A stretch of 64,000 nucleotides of DNA from the NCBI GenBank assembly GCA_027484985.1, contig JAIXRW010000068.1, positions 109,589 through 173,588 on the forward strand, read 5' to 3'. Below, piece by piece: positions 9,391-18,349 of the stretch. This DNA comes from Rhodobacter sp. Its GTDB lineage: Bacteria; Pseudomonadota; Alphaproteobacteria; Rhodobacterales; Rhodobacteraceae. The notes beneath the pieces were generated by a model, which worked only from the letters and a program-made list of their open reading frames with translations, was not told where the DNA came from and searched no databases. The position numbers and the translations under genes are program-made. The stretch's first letter is position 1. Each line of letters begins with the position of its first letter.

Positions 9391-11153
9391 GCGGGGGCGG
9401 CGGCGGCGGGGTTGGCGGGGTCTTTGACCTGCTGCGCAGTGCTGCGGCTGCCGAGATTGCGAAATCATTCGGGGTCTGGGATTTGCCCCCGCTTGAGGCT
9501 GCGGCGCGGTCGGCGGCGCCTACTGCGGCGGCGGCCCCGCAAGCAGCGGCTGCGGCGGCCGGTTGGCCCGAGGCGGGTGCCCTGCCGTTGGCGGGCGATC
9601 CGCAGCCTGCGGCGTTGCGCGGGCCGCCCAGCCTGATGGCAGGGCTTGCGCCGCCGCGTGCGCTGTTGGCCACGTTGTCGGCGGGTGTGCCCGAGGCGAT
9701 GGCCCAGATCGTGCCGCAAGCCGGGCAGGGCAGTGGGTCTGGCGCAGGCGGGGCGGTTCTGCGCGGTGCTTTGGTCGCGCCGTCGGATGCGCAGGCGGCG
9801 CCGGTGGGGCCCCTTGTGGCTGAGGCAACGCCCGGTGCGGTGCGGGCGGTGGTAGCGCGGCCCGTGGCGGGGCCGGTGCCGGATGTGGCCGGTGCGACGG
9901 CGCGGGTGGATATGGGTGCGCCGGTTGCTGGCGGTGCGGTTGCGGCGGGGCCACGAGAGGCGGCGGCGGAACGGCCGCCTGCCGCGCCGGTGGCCGAGGG
10001 TGCGGTGCCTGCCGGTGTGATGCGGCCGGCAGGGGGCGCTAACACCGCGCCGATGCCCGTCGCGTCACCGCCTGCGGTGGCCGAGCCGATGGTGGCGGCG
10101 GAACCGAAGGGTGCTGCGGGACAGGGCGGCCTTGGGCAGCGGGGGGCCTTGGGCTTGGCCGCGCCGGTGGCGGGCGTGTCGCCTGACGGGGCGCAGGGTG
10201 GCCAAACGGTTGAAGGGGGTGCGGCAGCGCGCGCGGGTGTGCCTGTTGCGGCGATGCCGCCGTCTGTTTCGGGGGCGTCTGTTCCGGCGGTGCCCGCCAT
10301 TGCCTTGCCCGAGGGTGCGGTGACGGCAGGATCGGGGGCTGTGGTGGTGCCAGCGGCGGCCATGGCCGAGGGATTGGCCGCGCAAGGCGGGGCGGTTGTG
10401 GCGGGCAGGCCGGTGTTGCCGGATGGCGGCGCACGAGCGGCAGGGCAGGTGGCACGCGCGGATGTGGCGCAAGCGCCAGACCAGACTGCGCCAGACCTGA
10501 CCGCGCCAGAGCGGGCGGCGGCGGGGACCGATGCGCCGCGTGGCGGGCCTGCGCCTGCGCGGGGCGACACGCGCGAACTGGCGCCGGTTGCCATGCTGAC
10601 GGCGGGGGAATTGCCCGCGCTGCGGTCGGCCACGGGGGCCGAGCGGGGCATGGCCGCGCCGCAGGCATTGACGGCGGCCTTGGCCGTTGCGCTGGCCGAG
10701 GCGCAGGGCGGGGGCGGATTTCCCTTGACCACGGGCGCGCAGGGGGCGGCGGCGTCATTGGTGATTTTCAACGCCGCCATGATCCCGCAATGGCCGCCCG
10801 CCTTGCGGCTGGATCAGGCGGTGACGGATCAGGCGGTCAGGGCGGCGGGTGCGGACCTGGCGGGTATGAACCCCGAAGAGGCGGCGGAATATCTGGCCAA
10901 GATGGCGGCGGCCTTCGGGTTTTTGCTGACGGTGAAGAAGCGGCTGGCAAAGACGGTGCAGGAAGAGAAAGACCTGTTGCTGGGCTTGTTCTCGTTCCTT
11001 GGTGTGGCCTTCGATACCCTGACACGCGGGTTGCAGATGGCCTTTGACCTGACGGCCGAACAGCGGGAATTGTTGGAAGAATTGGTGTTGCGCGATGAAA
11101 CCGGGCGGCGCCCGCCCCGCGGCGGGCGGGGGCGCGAGCGGTTAAAGCTGTAG
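9387..11153 (+). CDS. Ala/Gly/Pro/Val-rich protein of T3SS locus, unknown function
   Basis: A 588-residue protein starting at TTG 9387, overlapping the previous stop. Residues about 40-440 are extremely rich in Ala, Gly, Pro and Val with almost no aromatic residues, so they are probably disordered. The last 130 residues change character: hydrophobic (ASLVIFNAAMIPQWPPALRL), then helical (AAEYLAKMAAAFGFLLTVKK) and an acidic/basic tail. This looks like a long linker plus a folded C-terminal domain. It could be a secreted effector or a ruler-like component. The same DNA has an open antisense frame, so the coding strand is supported mainly by coupling to upstream genes and by the sensible C-terminal domain. 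Confidence 0.6.
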   Translation: MSGGGGGGVGGVFDLLRSAAAAEIAKSFGVWDLPPLEAAARSAAPTAAAAPQAAAAAAGWPEAGALPLAGDPQPAALRGPPSLMAGLAPPRALLATLSAGVPEAMAQIVPQAGQGSGSGAGGAVLRGALVAPSDAQAAPVGPLVAEATPGAVRAVVARPVAGPVPDVAGATARVDMGAPVAGGAVAAGPREAAAERPPAAPVAEGAVPAGVMRPAGGANTAPMPVASPPAVAEPMVAAEPKGAAGQGGLGQRGALGLAAPVAGVSPDGAQGGQTVEGGAAARAGVPVAAMPPSVSGASVPAVPAIALPEGAVTAGSGAVVVPAAAMAEGLAAQGGAVVAGRPVLPDGGARAAGQVARADVAQAPDQTAPDLTAPERAAAGTDAPRGGPAPARGDTRELAPVAMLTAGELPALRSATGAERGMAAPQALTAALAVALAEAQGGGGFPLTTGAQGAAASLVIFNAAMIPQWPPALRLDQAVTDQAVRAAGADLAGMNPEEAAEYLAKMAAAFGFLLTVKKRLAKTVQEEKDLLLGLFSFLGVAFDTLTRGLQMAFDLTAEQRELLEELVLRDETGRRPPRGGRGRERLKL

Positions 11154-11822
11154 CCGCAGGCGGCGATACAGGCCGCGCAGCAGCCAGACCGACAGCGCGA
11201 AAGCCGACAGGTTCAGCACAAGGACAAGGCCGCGCCACAGGTGGGCAAGGGTGGCGGATATGCCCCCCGCTTCGCCGGTTCCGCCATCGGCCGCCTGACC
11301 GGGGCCTTGGGTAAGAAGGCGCAGCAGGGCGGGGCGGAACGCCTCGGGTCCGGTGGCGCGGGGCAGGGACAGGAAGGCGGTGGAAAAGCCCGAACCCGCG
11401 CCTTCGGGCGGCGCGCGCAGGGCATCGGGCACGGTCAGTTCTTGCAGCGCGCTGCCGTTCTGGCGGGCGGTTTCCACCACAAGCGCGTGGTGGCGGGGCG
11501 AAAAGACGAAGGCGAGGCTGCGGGCAGGCCACGGGCCGCGATGCTGCGCCAGCGGGCGCGGGCCCTGCGGGGTGACGATCTTCGCCCCGCTGGCGGTAAG
11601 TTCGACCAACAGCACGGCAGGATCGGGGTTCAGGCGCAGGTAAAGCAGGTCGCTTTGCGCATGGCCCGACAGCGGGATGGCGGGCTGTGCCAGAACCTGC
11701 ACGGGGGCGGGCGGGCGCCCCTGAAGCGTGCCGATGGCGACAAGAAGGATCACAAGCACGGTGACGAGATTGGCGCCAAGATCGGCCATGACCGCATCGA
11801 TGCCGCCGCTGCCGTCATCCAT
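11142..11822 (-). CDS. ExbD/MotB-like membrane protein coupled to sctV (second)
   Basis: A 226-residue protein with one N-terminal transmembrane helix (about 15-33, DLGANLVTVLVILLVAIGT) preceded by Asp14, the arrangement of the proton-binding Asp in ExbD/TolR. A soluble middle part follows, then a second hydrophobic helix near the C-terminus (about 193-215). The C-terminal helix is unusual for ExbD. The ATG at 11822 overlaps the previous stop by 8 bases; a longer frame upstream is rejected as overlap. It is the last gene of the minus-strand run sctV, ExbB-like, ExbD-like, ExbD-like. The stator role is inferred. Confidence 0.55.
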   Translation of the reverse strand: MDDGSGGIDAVMADLGANLVTVLVILLVAIGTLQGRPPAPVQVLAQPAIPLSGHAQSDLLYLRLNPDPAVLLVELTASGAKIVTPQGPRPLAQHRGPWPARSLAFVFSPRHHALVVETARQNGSALQELTVPDALRAPPEGAGSGFSTAFLSLPRATGPEAFRPALLRLLTQGPGQAADGGTGEAGGISATLAHLWRGLVLVLNLSAFALSVWLLRGLYRRLRLQL

Positions 11823-12303
11823 TGCAGGACAGGCCTGTGGGCGTGAAGCGCGGCGACAGGCAGGGCGCGGCAAGCCGGATGCGGCTGTAGCCGGTCAGTC
11901 CGGCCTGTGCCAGTGCGGTGTCGATCAGAAAGGCGCTGTCGGTGGCATCGGCGGTGATGATGACGGTCGGATTGCCGGGCCGGGCCGCCCAGTCGCGCAG
12001 GGCTGCGCCCAGCAGCGCATCGGTGGGCAGGGTCAGCGGGGCCGCGCCGGGACTGACAAGATCGACCCCGCCCGCGCGGGCGATGGCAAGGCGCAGCCCG
12101 CTTTGCGTGGCGGCGGCGATCAGGGCGCGGCCGGTTTCGGCGGTGGCGGCGCGGGTCTGTTCGGCAAGGGCGTGTTGCAGGTTCTGCGACAGAAGGCAGA
12201 TCAGCACGATCAGGATGGCCGAAAGGCCGAAGAACAGGTCCGAGGCGGCGGTGCCGGCGCCGCCGTCACCCGCATCGTCGGCGGGGTCAGCCGGTGCGGT
12301 CAT
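11815..12303 (-). CDS. ExbD/TolR-like stator protein coupled to sctV (first)
   Basis: 162 residues: a short Asp/Gly-rich cytoplasmic start, Asp22 at the beginning of a single transmembrane helix (about 23-40), and a periplasmic domain with the ExbD-like pattern (LRDWAARPGNPTVIITADAT followed by a helix). ExbD/TolR proteins use such an Asp to pass protons next to an ExbB/TolQ partner, and an ExbB-like gene precedes it with overlap (stop 12287, start 12303). It is therefore the best candidate for the ion-binding subunit of a stator linked to this T3SS. Confidence 0.62.
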   Translation of the reverse strand: MTAPADPADDAGDGGAGTAASDLFFGLSAILIVLICLLSQNLQHALAEQTRAATAETGRALIAAATQSGLRLAIARAGGVDLVSPGAAPLTLPTDALLGAALRDWAARPGNPTVIITADATDSAFLIDTALAQAGLTGYSRIRLAAPCLSPRFTPTGLSCNG

Positions 12304-13063
12304 CGCGGTCGGCCAGCAGGGTCAGCAGGAAGCCCGTCGCAGCCGAAAAGACAAGGCCGATCAGCGTGGTTTCAAAGGCGGTGGACAGGCCGCGCAGGAC
12401 CGGATCGAGCGCCGCGCCGTTTCGCCCCCCGGGGGTGAACAGGTCGGGCAGGCTGGCCAGCGCCTCGATGATGCCCGCGATGGTGCCCAGAAAGCCCAAC
12501 AGCGGCAAAAGCGCGATCAGGGCGCGGATCAGGCGCTGGCGGCGGGGCGGCAGCGCGGTGGTGGCGGCATCGGCAAGGGCGACAAGGACCACGCAGAAGG
12601 CAAGGAAGATGACAAAGTGGTAGGGCGTGGCAAGGCACAACCGCGCTGCGGCGGGCGCGGCCAGATGCAGGCCGGTGCCAAGGCAGCCCGACAGCGCAGC
12701 CCCAAAGGGCAACAGCGCCAGCGTGCTGGCCTGCCGTTCGGGCAGCAGCGGCATCAGCGACATGCCCGCCGCAAGGCTGGCCGCGACAAAGGGCCAAAGC
12801 GCAAAGGCGCCGATCTGCGCCCCGCCGCCCGACATCAGCAGGGTCGCCACCACAAGCGGCCAGAAGGCCGCGACCATCCGCGCCACGGGGCCAAGGCGGG
12901 GCAGCCGGTCGGACAGCAGGAACAGAAGGCATGCCGCCACCGGCGCGCCCGCAAGGTTGCGCAACGGGCCTGCCCAAGGTGCATCGGGGCCAAGAAGCGC
13001 AAGGCCCGTGGCGTAAAGCACCGCCGCGACAAAGGATAACAGCGCCGCCGCCCGTGGGGTCAT
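12287..13063 (-). CDS. MotA/TolQ/ExbB-like proton-channel protein coupled to sctV
   Basis: 258 residues with several transmembrane helices. The last two carry the family motifs: PLLGFLGTIAGIIEAL (187-202) and LSTAFETTLIGLVFS (226-240), equivalent to the pore helices of ExbB/TolQ/MotA. The ATG at 13063 overlaps the sctV stop, so it is co-translated with the export gate. ExbB-family proteins form pentameric proton channels that transmit force through ExbD or MotB partners, two of which follow directly. I know of no described T3SS with a dedicated stator. Confidence 0.78.
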   Translation of the reverse strand: MTPRAAALLSFVAAVLYATGLALLGPDAPWAGPLRNLAGAPVAACLLFLLSDRLPRLGPVARMVAAFWPLVVATLLMSGGGAQIGAFALWPFVAASLAAGMSLMPLLPERQASTLALLPFGAALSGCLGTGLHLAAPAAARLCLATPYHFVIFLAFCVVLVALADAATTALPPRRQRLIRALIALLPLLGFLGTIAGIIEALASLPDLFTPGGRNGAALDPVLRGLSTAFETTLIGLVFSAATGFLLTLLADRDDRTG

Positions 13064-15168
13064 CGTATCTCGATCCGTTCGAGGGGCTGGACGTTCACCT
13101 GTGCGGTCAGTTCCTGAAAGGACAGCACGGCAAGATCGGGAAATTCGCGTTCCACGATCTTGCGGAAGAAGCGGCGGATGTCCATCGGGGCAAGCACCAC
13201 GGGTTTCATGGCGTGGCGGCTAAGGTCACCGATCGTGGCGCGCAGCGCGGCGATCAGCTTGCGGTGCGATTCGGGAGAGAGCGCGAGGTAGGAGGCGCCG
13301 CTGGTCTGGCGCACGGCGCCGCGGATTTCATCTTCGACCGTCTTGGACAGAAGATAGGCCGACAGCACGCTTTGCCCGCCCGAGAATTTGTGCGTGATGT
13401 AGCGGTTCAGCGCCGAGCGGACATGTTCGGTCAGCAGGATCGGGTCTTTTTCGCGCTGGCCCCATTCCACGAGGGCTTCGAGGATGGTGCGCATGTCGCG
13501 GATCGAGATGTCTTCGGTGACCATGCGTTGCAGGACATCGGCGATGGTGATGACGGGCAGGGTGCGCGTCACCTCGCGCACGAGTTCGGCGAAATTCGCC
13601 TCCATCTGCTTCATCAGATACATGGTTTCCTGCACGCCGATAAACTCGCCCGCGTGGGATTTCAGCGTGTGGGCCAGATGGTAGGTGAGCATGGAGGGCA
13701 GGGTGAAGGTCTGGATGCCCGCGTTGCGCAGCACCGCTTCGTGTTTGAACGGAACCCAGAGCGAGGGGACGTTGGGCAGAAAATCCTCGCCGCGTTCATA
13801 GGGGATCTGGAACATGTCGAGGTTCTGTTCCGTTTCGCGCACCAGAAGAAAGCCGGGGCGGGCGGTGCCGACGGCCACGGGAATTTCGTTGACGAGGATG
13901 CGGTACTGGTCTTTTTCCAGCGTGTCGTTCAGGCGCAGATGAACGCCGGGGAAGGGCACGCCGAGATCGAAGTAAAGCGCGCGGCGGACCTTTGCCACCT
14001 CGGCATCCAGACGCTTGGGCTGGATATAGGTGCGGACGCTGGACGAGATATCGACGATCAGCGGCACTGTCAGGGCAAAGGTGACGGGGTCCACCTTTTC
14101 GACGGGTTCATCGGCATTGGCGGGAAAGCTGGGCATTGACAGGGCGGGCGCGGTGGCGGCCGCAAGCGCGGGCATGGTGCGGCTTTCGGCATCGTCGGCC
14201 ACGGCGCGGCGGCGGCGCTGGATGTGCCAGCCGCCAAGGCCCACGATGGCCGCAAGGATGAGGAAGGTAAGGGTCGGAAAACCGGGCACGACGGCAAAGC
14301 CGAGCAGGATGACGGCCGAAATCATCAGCGCCTTTGGTTCGTTCATCAGCTGGGCGCCGATATCGGTGCCAAGGTCGTCATCCTTGCCCGAACTGATGCG
14401 GGTGACGATGAAACCGGCGGTGATCGAGACGAACAGCGCGGGGATCTGGCTGACCAGACCGTCACCGATGGTGAGCAGGGCGTAGATATTGATCGCCTCG
14501 TTCGTGGTCATGCCGTGCTGGGTGGTGCCGACGATGATACCGCCGATGAGGTTGACGAAGATGATGATGATCGAGGCGATGGCGTCGCCCTTGACGAATT
14601 TCATCGCCCCGTCCATCGAGCCGTAAAGCTGGCTTTCCTTTTCCAGCTTGGCGCGGCGGGCCTTGGCGGTGTCGAGGTCGATCAGGCCTGCGCGCATGTC
14701 GCTGTCGATCGACATCTGTTTGCCGGGCATGGCGTCAAGCGAGAAGCGGGCCGACACTTCGGCCACGCGTTCCGACCCCTTGGTGATGACGATGAAGTTC
14801 ACGATGGTCAGGATAAGAAAGACGATCATCCCGACGACAAGGTTGCCCGCGATCACGAAGTTGCCGAAGGTTTCGACGATATGGCCCGCATCGGCCTGCA
14901 ACAGGATCAGGCGGGTGGTGGTGATCGACAGCGCAAGGCGGAACAGCGTGGTCAGCAGCAGGATCGACGGAAAGGCCGAAAAGGCCACGATGTCGTTCAG
15001 ATAGATCGCCGCCATCAGCAGGATCGCCGCAAGGCACAGGTTGATGGCAATCAGCACATCGACCAGTGCCGTGGGCAGCGGCATGATCATCATGAACACG
15101 ATACAGATGAGCAGAAGTGCAAGCACGAGGTCTTGCCGCTTTGACATCTTGGTCAGGAATGCTTGCAC
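13060..15168 (-). CDS. sctV: T3SS export gate SctV (YscV/InvA/FlhA family)
   Basis: Nonameric inner-membrane export gate thought to couple the proton-motive force to export. The N-terminal half has about eight membrane helices (IVFMMIMPLPTALVDVLIAI at the start) and the conserved FHIPEP-type region (KGSERVAEVSARFSLDAMPG). The C-terminal half is the cytoplasmic ring domain. GTG 15168 is preferred as start (702 residues): it has AAGGGA 8 bases upstream and begins where YscV homologues begin (VQAFLTKMSKRQDLVLA). A TTG at 15240 would add 24 residues. Its stop overlaps the ExbB-like gene. Confidence 0.95.
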   Translation of the reverse strand: MQAFLTKMSKRQDLVLALLLICIVFMMIMPLPTALVDVLIAINLCLAAILLMAAIYLNDIVAFSAFPSILLLTTLFRLALSITTTRLILLQADAGHIVETFGNFVIAGNLVVGMIVFLILTIVNFIVITKGSERVAEVSARFSLDAMPGKQMSIDSDMRAGLIDLDTAKARRAKLEKESQLYGSMDGAMKFVKGDAIASIIIIFVNLIGGIIVGTTQHGMTTNEAINIYALLTIGDGLVSQIPALFVSITAGFIVTRISSGKDDDLGTDIGAQLMNEPKALMISAVILLGFAVVPGFPTLTFLILAAIVGLGGWHIQRRRRAVADDAESRTMPALAAATAPALSMPSFPANADEPVEKVDPVTFALTVPLIVDISSSVRTYIQPKRLDAEVAKVRRALYFDLGVPFPGVHLRLNDTLEKDQYRILVNEIPVAVGTARPGFLLVRETEQNLDMFQIPYERGEDFLPNVPSLWVPFKHEAVLRNAGIQTFTLPSMLTYHLAHTLKSHAGEFIGVQETMYLMKQMEANFAELVREVTRTLPVITIADVLQRMVTEDISIRDMRTILEALVEWGQREKDPILLTEHVRSALNRYITHKFSGGQSVLSAYLLSKTVEDEIRGAVRQTSGASYLALSPESHRKLIAALRATIGDLSRHAMKPVVLAPMDIRRFFRKIVEREFPDLAVLSFQELTAQVNVQPLERIEIR

Positions 15169-15356
15169 GCGTGAAATCCCTTGTCCTTCCGGAATGACCG
15201 GAACCCGCGGGCGCAGGGGTGCCGCCGCAGGCCGTGTCAACTGTCAGCATGGCGGTTTGTGGCGCGTTCGGGGGTATCGGTTATCACATGCGCGCGGGCC
15301 AGGCTGTGCCAGAAACGGGAAGAACAGGTGCAGGGAGCGCGGTTTTGGGGTTTTCG

Positions 15357-15704
15357 GTGGCGTCAGATGACATCCGGCTGATGGCCGAGATCGGCTTTGC
15401 GGGAATCGGTCGTGGCCGTTTGGCCGAGGCTGCCGCGATTTTCACCGCGATCCAGGCCCTGCGCCCCGAGGCCGAGGCGGGCCATGTGGGTGCTGCGCTG
15501 GCCGAACTGGCGGCGGGGCGGCCGGGGCCTGCGGGCGATATCCTGCGCGCCGCGCCGCAGACCGAGGCGGTGCTGGCCTTTCGGGCGCTGGTGCATGCCC
15601 GTGCGGGCGACCGGCGGCTGAGCGAGGAAATTCTGGTCGATCTGGGGTTCATGCGGGCCGAGGGGCCGGTGATCGAGATCGCGAAGGCGGCCGTTTCGGC
15701 CTGA
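15357..15704 (+). CDS. HrpB1/YscG-like small TPR protein (SctG-like)
   Basis: About 115 residues from a GTG at 15357 with GGGG 7 bases upstream. It forms TPR-like helical pairs (IGFAGIGRGRLAEAAAIF, LRPEAEAGHVGAALAELAAG, AVLAFRALVHARAGDR), the pattern of the HrpB1/YscG family that lies near sctI in other T3SS operons. YscG chaperones the needle subunit, but here another YscG-sized TPR gene sits beside the needle gene (24568), so this one may serve SctI or another early substrate. The start is uncertain. Confidence 0.6.
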   Translation: MASDDIRLMAEIGFAGIGRGRLAEAAAIFTAIQALRPEAEAGHVGAALAELAAGRPGPAGDILRAAPQTEAVLAFRALVHARAGDRRLSEEILVDLGFMRAEGPVIEIAKAAVSA

Positions 15705-15761
15705 TGGGTCTGCCGGGCCATGATGCCCGGTGGTGGTGGTGACGGGTACGGAGGGTAGAAG

Positions 15762-16271
15762 ATGAGCATCTCGCCGACGACAGGCGCACAGGTCTGGAGT
15801 GCGTTGGATACCGGGCAGGTCGGCAATGTGCCGTTGCAGCCCGCGACGGGCGAGATCGACCGTTTCCAGCAGGCGCTGGAACGGGCGGGCATGATCGAGC
15901 GTCCTGCCCAGATTGACCCGCCGGTGCGGGTGGCCGAGCTGGGCAATGCCGCAACCGCCACCGACGCGCAGACGCCCGCCGATGCGGCCAATGCCGCCAA
16001 TCGCGCGGTTCAAGGGCTAGAGCTGAGCACCGATGCCGAAACGGCCGGGCCCGGCACGGCCATTCTGGAAGGGCTGGGCAAGCTGCGCGGCATCTTTGAT
16101 GCCGAACTGGGCACGATCAACCGCGCATCGGGCAACACCAATGCCTTCGACACGCTGGGATTGCTGGATTTGCAGGCCAAGATGGTTGAGTTTTCGCTGG
16201 TCGTGGATGTGACGTCAAAGCTGGCGGGGAAATCGACACAGGCGCTTGACAGCCTGATGAAAGGGCAGTGA
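15762..16271 (+). CDS. sctI: T3SS inner rod protein SctI
   Basis: Predicted inner rod/needle adapter joining the export gate to the needle. The 169-residue product has an unstructured N-terminus and a conserved C-terminal helix (LLDLQAKMVEFSLVVDVTSK then STQALDSLMK), which matches YscI/PrgJ C-termini. It precedes the sctJ lipoprotein gene by 6 bases, the usual order. The start has GGAGGG about 10 bases upstream. Confidence 0.88.
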   Translation: MSISPTTGAQVWSALDTGQVGNVPLQPATGEIDRFQQALERAGMIERPAQIDPPVRVAELGNAATATDAQTPADAANAANRAVQGLELSTDAETAGPGTAILEGLGKLRGIFDAELGTINRASGNTNAFDTLGLLDLQAKMVEFSLVVDVTSKLAGKSTQALDSLMKGQ

Positions 16272-16277
16272 TCCGCC

Positions 16278-17075
16278 GTGCGCCTGTTCCTGACCGGCCC
16301 TGTGCGCCGCGCCGTGCTTTTGTCGTGCCTGCTGGTTCTGGCCGCGTGCAAGACCGAGATCTATTCCAACCTGCCCGAGCGTGAAGCCAACGAGATGATG
16401 AGTGTCCTGCTGGATGGCGGGGTCGAGGCAAGCAAGGCGGCCGGCAAGGAAGGCTATTCCTTGCAGGTCGATGCGTCCGAGGTGCAGCGCGCGCTTGAGA
16501 TTCTGAGCGCGAACGGATTGCCGCGCAGTGCGCGCGAATCGATCGGGCAGGTCTTTGCCAAATCGGGCATCGTGAGTTCGCCGTTTGAAGAGCGGGTGCG
16601 CTATGTCTATGCGCTGTCCGAAGAGGTGGCGCAGACCCTGCAAGAGATTGACGGGGTTCTGGTGGCGCGCGTGCATATCGTGATGCCCGAGGCGCCCGCG
16701 CTGGGCGAGGTGGCAAAGCCGTCTTCGGCGGCGGTCTTTATCCGCACCCGCGAAGGCTATGATCTGGAATATCTGACGCCGCAAATCCGGCGGCTGGTGT
16801 CGAACTCGATCGAGGGGCTGACCTTTGATGCGGTCAGCGTGACGCTGGTTGAAACGCGGCCGCCTGCGGCGCAGGCCGCGCGCAGTGAAGCGGTGCTGCG
16901 GGCGGTGTTGCCGGGGGTGCAGGTGCACATGACCTCGGTCGGGATGTTCTGGACGTGGTTCGGCGGGCTGGCGGCGGTGGCCTTGGCGGGGATCGGTGCG
17001 GCGGGATGGCTGGCATGGGAACGGTTCGGCAAAGCGCGTCGCCCCGTGGCGCAGGCCGATGAGGCCGCGTCATGA
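16278..17075 (+). CDS. sctJ: T3SS inner-membrane ring lipoprotein SctJ
   Basis: Forms the inner MS-like ring in the periplasm. The 265-residue protein has a lipoprotein signal ending at Cys24 (LVLAAC) followed by KTEIYSNLPEREANEM, the signature start of YscJ/PrgK proteins. Two ring-building domains follow, and a C-terminal transmembrane helix lies at about 224-248. The length separates it from flagellar FliF, which is about twice as long. It starts at GTG 16278, within the sctI-J-K-L run. Confidence 0.96.
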   Translation: MRLFLTGPVRRAVLLSCLLVLAACKTEIYSNLPEREANEMMSVLLDGGVEASKAAGKEGYSLQVDASEVQRALEILSANGLPRSARESIGQVFAKSGIVSSPFEERVRYVYALSEEVAQTLQEIDGVLVARVHIVMPEAPALGEVAKPSSAAVFIRTREGYDLEYLTPQIRRLVSNSIEGLTFDAVSVTLVETRPPAAQAARSEAVLRAVLPGVQVHMTSVGMFWTWFGGLAAVALAGIGAAGWLAWERFGKARRPVAQADEAAS

Positions 17076-17102
17076 CGGGCCGCCGGACAGAAGGGCTGAC
17101 CC

Positions 17103-17732
17103 GTGCCGCTGGATGAGGCTGACCGCCCCGCATTCCTGAACTTTGCCGGCTGGCTGGCCGATCCGGCGCGCTGGTATCGCGGCGAGACGGGGATCGACCC
17201 CGGATTGCAGGCCGCCATGGCCGGTTCGGCGCGGCTGCGGCCGGTGCTGAACGACTGGCTGGCGGGTCAGGTCGCGCAGGGGGGGCCTGCGCTGGCGGCG
17301 GGGCTGTTCGCGGGCGTGGCACGCGACGAAGGCAAGGCGCTGGCGCTGGGGCTGCTGACAGCGCCGGATGCGGTGCTGGAGCGGGCGGCGCGGCTGTTCG
17401 GTGCGGCGTTGGTGGCCGAGCGGTTGCGGCAGGCGGTGCTGCGGTCGGACCGGCAGCGGTTTGCCGATCTGCTGGGGCCCGAGGCGTTTGATTTCGCCCA
17501 GCGGCGGGCGGGTGTGTTCGCGCGGCCCTTGGCCGGGCTTTCGCTGGCGGATGCGGATGATCCGGTGGCGGGCGGGCTTGCGCTGTGCGGATCGCTGATC
17601 GCCTGCGAGGGGCAGGCGCTGTTCGCCTTGTTCCGGTTGCGCTGTCCGCAGGTGGCGGGGCCTGTGGCGCTGGATGCGCGGCAGGTGCAGGCGGCGCGGG
17701 CTGTGCTGGTATTGCAGGGGGCCATGCCATGA
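17103..17732 (+). CDS. sctK: T3SS sorting-platform protein SctK
   Basis: A 209-residue cytoplasmic protein between sctJ and sctL, the place of YscK. SctK links the inner ring to the SctQ-SctL sorting platform. The sequence is Ala/Leu/Arg-rich and helical with an aromatic N-terminus (FLNFAGWLADPARWYRGE), typical of this poorly conserved family. It starts at GTG 17103 and its stop overlaps the sctL start. Identification depends largely on position and length. Confidence 0.75.
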   Translation: MPLDEADRPAFLNFAGWLADPARWYRGETGIDPGLQAAMAGSARLRPVLNDWLAGQVAQGGPALAAGLFAGVARDEGKALALGLLTAPDAVLERAARLFGAALVAERLRQAVLRSDRQRFADLLGPEAFDFAQRRAGVFARPLAGLSLADADDPVAGGLALCGSLIACEGQALFALFRLRCPQVAGPVALDARQVQAARAVLVLQGAMP

Positions 17733-18349
17733 GCGGGGTCTATTCGCTGCGGGCGCTGGGTCTGGCGCTGGCCGATGTGGATGGGGTGATTCCGGCGGAA
17801 ACGGCGCGCGCGCTGGACGATGCGGCGCTGATCGTCGCGCGGGCACGCGACGAGGCGGCGGCGATCATCGCGGCGGCGCAAGAGGCGCATGACGCCGAAA
17901 GGCGGCGCGGTCATGCCGAAGGGCTGGCCGAGGCGCGGGCCGAGGCGGCGGCGTGGATGCATACGGCGCGGCAGGATCTGGAGCAGCGGCTGGACGGGTT
18001 GCAGACCGAGCTTGCCGAACTGGTCGCCGGATGCGTGCGGCGCATCGTTCATTCGTTCGATGACCGGACGCTGGCCCTGGAAACCGTGCGGTCGGCCATG
18101 GCGGCGCTGCGAAGCGAAAAGCGCGTGCAGCTTTATGTGGCACCCGCGGTCGAGGCCGAGGTGCGGGCCGCGCTGCCCGGCTTCAAGGCGGATTACCCCG
18201 AGATCGAGTTGATCGACGTGATCGCGGATGCCGCGCTGAAGGCGCCGGATGTGCGGCTGGAAAGCGAGTTGGGGGTGGTGACTTCGGTGCTGGACCAGAC
18301 GCTGGCCGATCTTGGGCTGTTGCTGCGCGGCAAGATGGGGGGGGCATGA
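17729..18349 (+). CDS. sctL: T3SS ATPase stator SctL (YscL/FliH family)
   Basis: Regulator and stator of the SctN ATPase. The 206-residue protein has an Ala/Glu-rich helical middle ([20 protein letters not shown]) and a C-terminal domain related to the V/A-ATPase peripheral stalk ([15 protein letters not shown], then [18 protein letters not shown]). The ATG at 17729 overlaps the sctK stop. The longer frame upstream lies inside sctK and is not used. The stop overlaps the sctN start. Confidence 0.92.
   Translation: MSGVYSLRALGLALADVDGVIPAETARALDDAALIVARARDEAAAIIAAAQEAHDAERRRGHAEGLAEARAEAAAWMHTARQDLEQRLDGLQTELAELVAGCVRRIVHSFDDRTLALETVRSAMAALRSEKRVQLYVAPAVEAEVRAALPGFKADYPEIELIDVIADAALKAPDVRLESELGVVTSVLDQTLADLGLLLRGKMGGA

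Noticed and set aside
9050..10780. 576-residue antisense frame opposite the Ala-rich gene
   Set aside because: The DNA is so GC-rich that both strands stay open; the plus strand is coupled to upstream genes and ends in a plausible folded domain.
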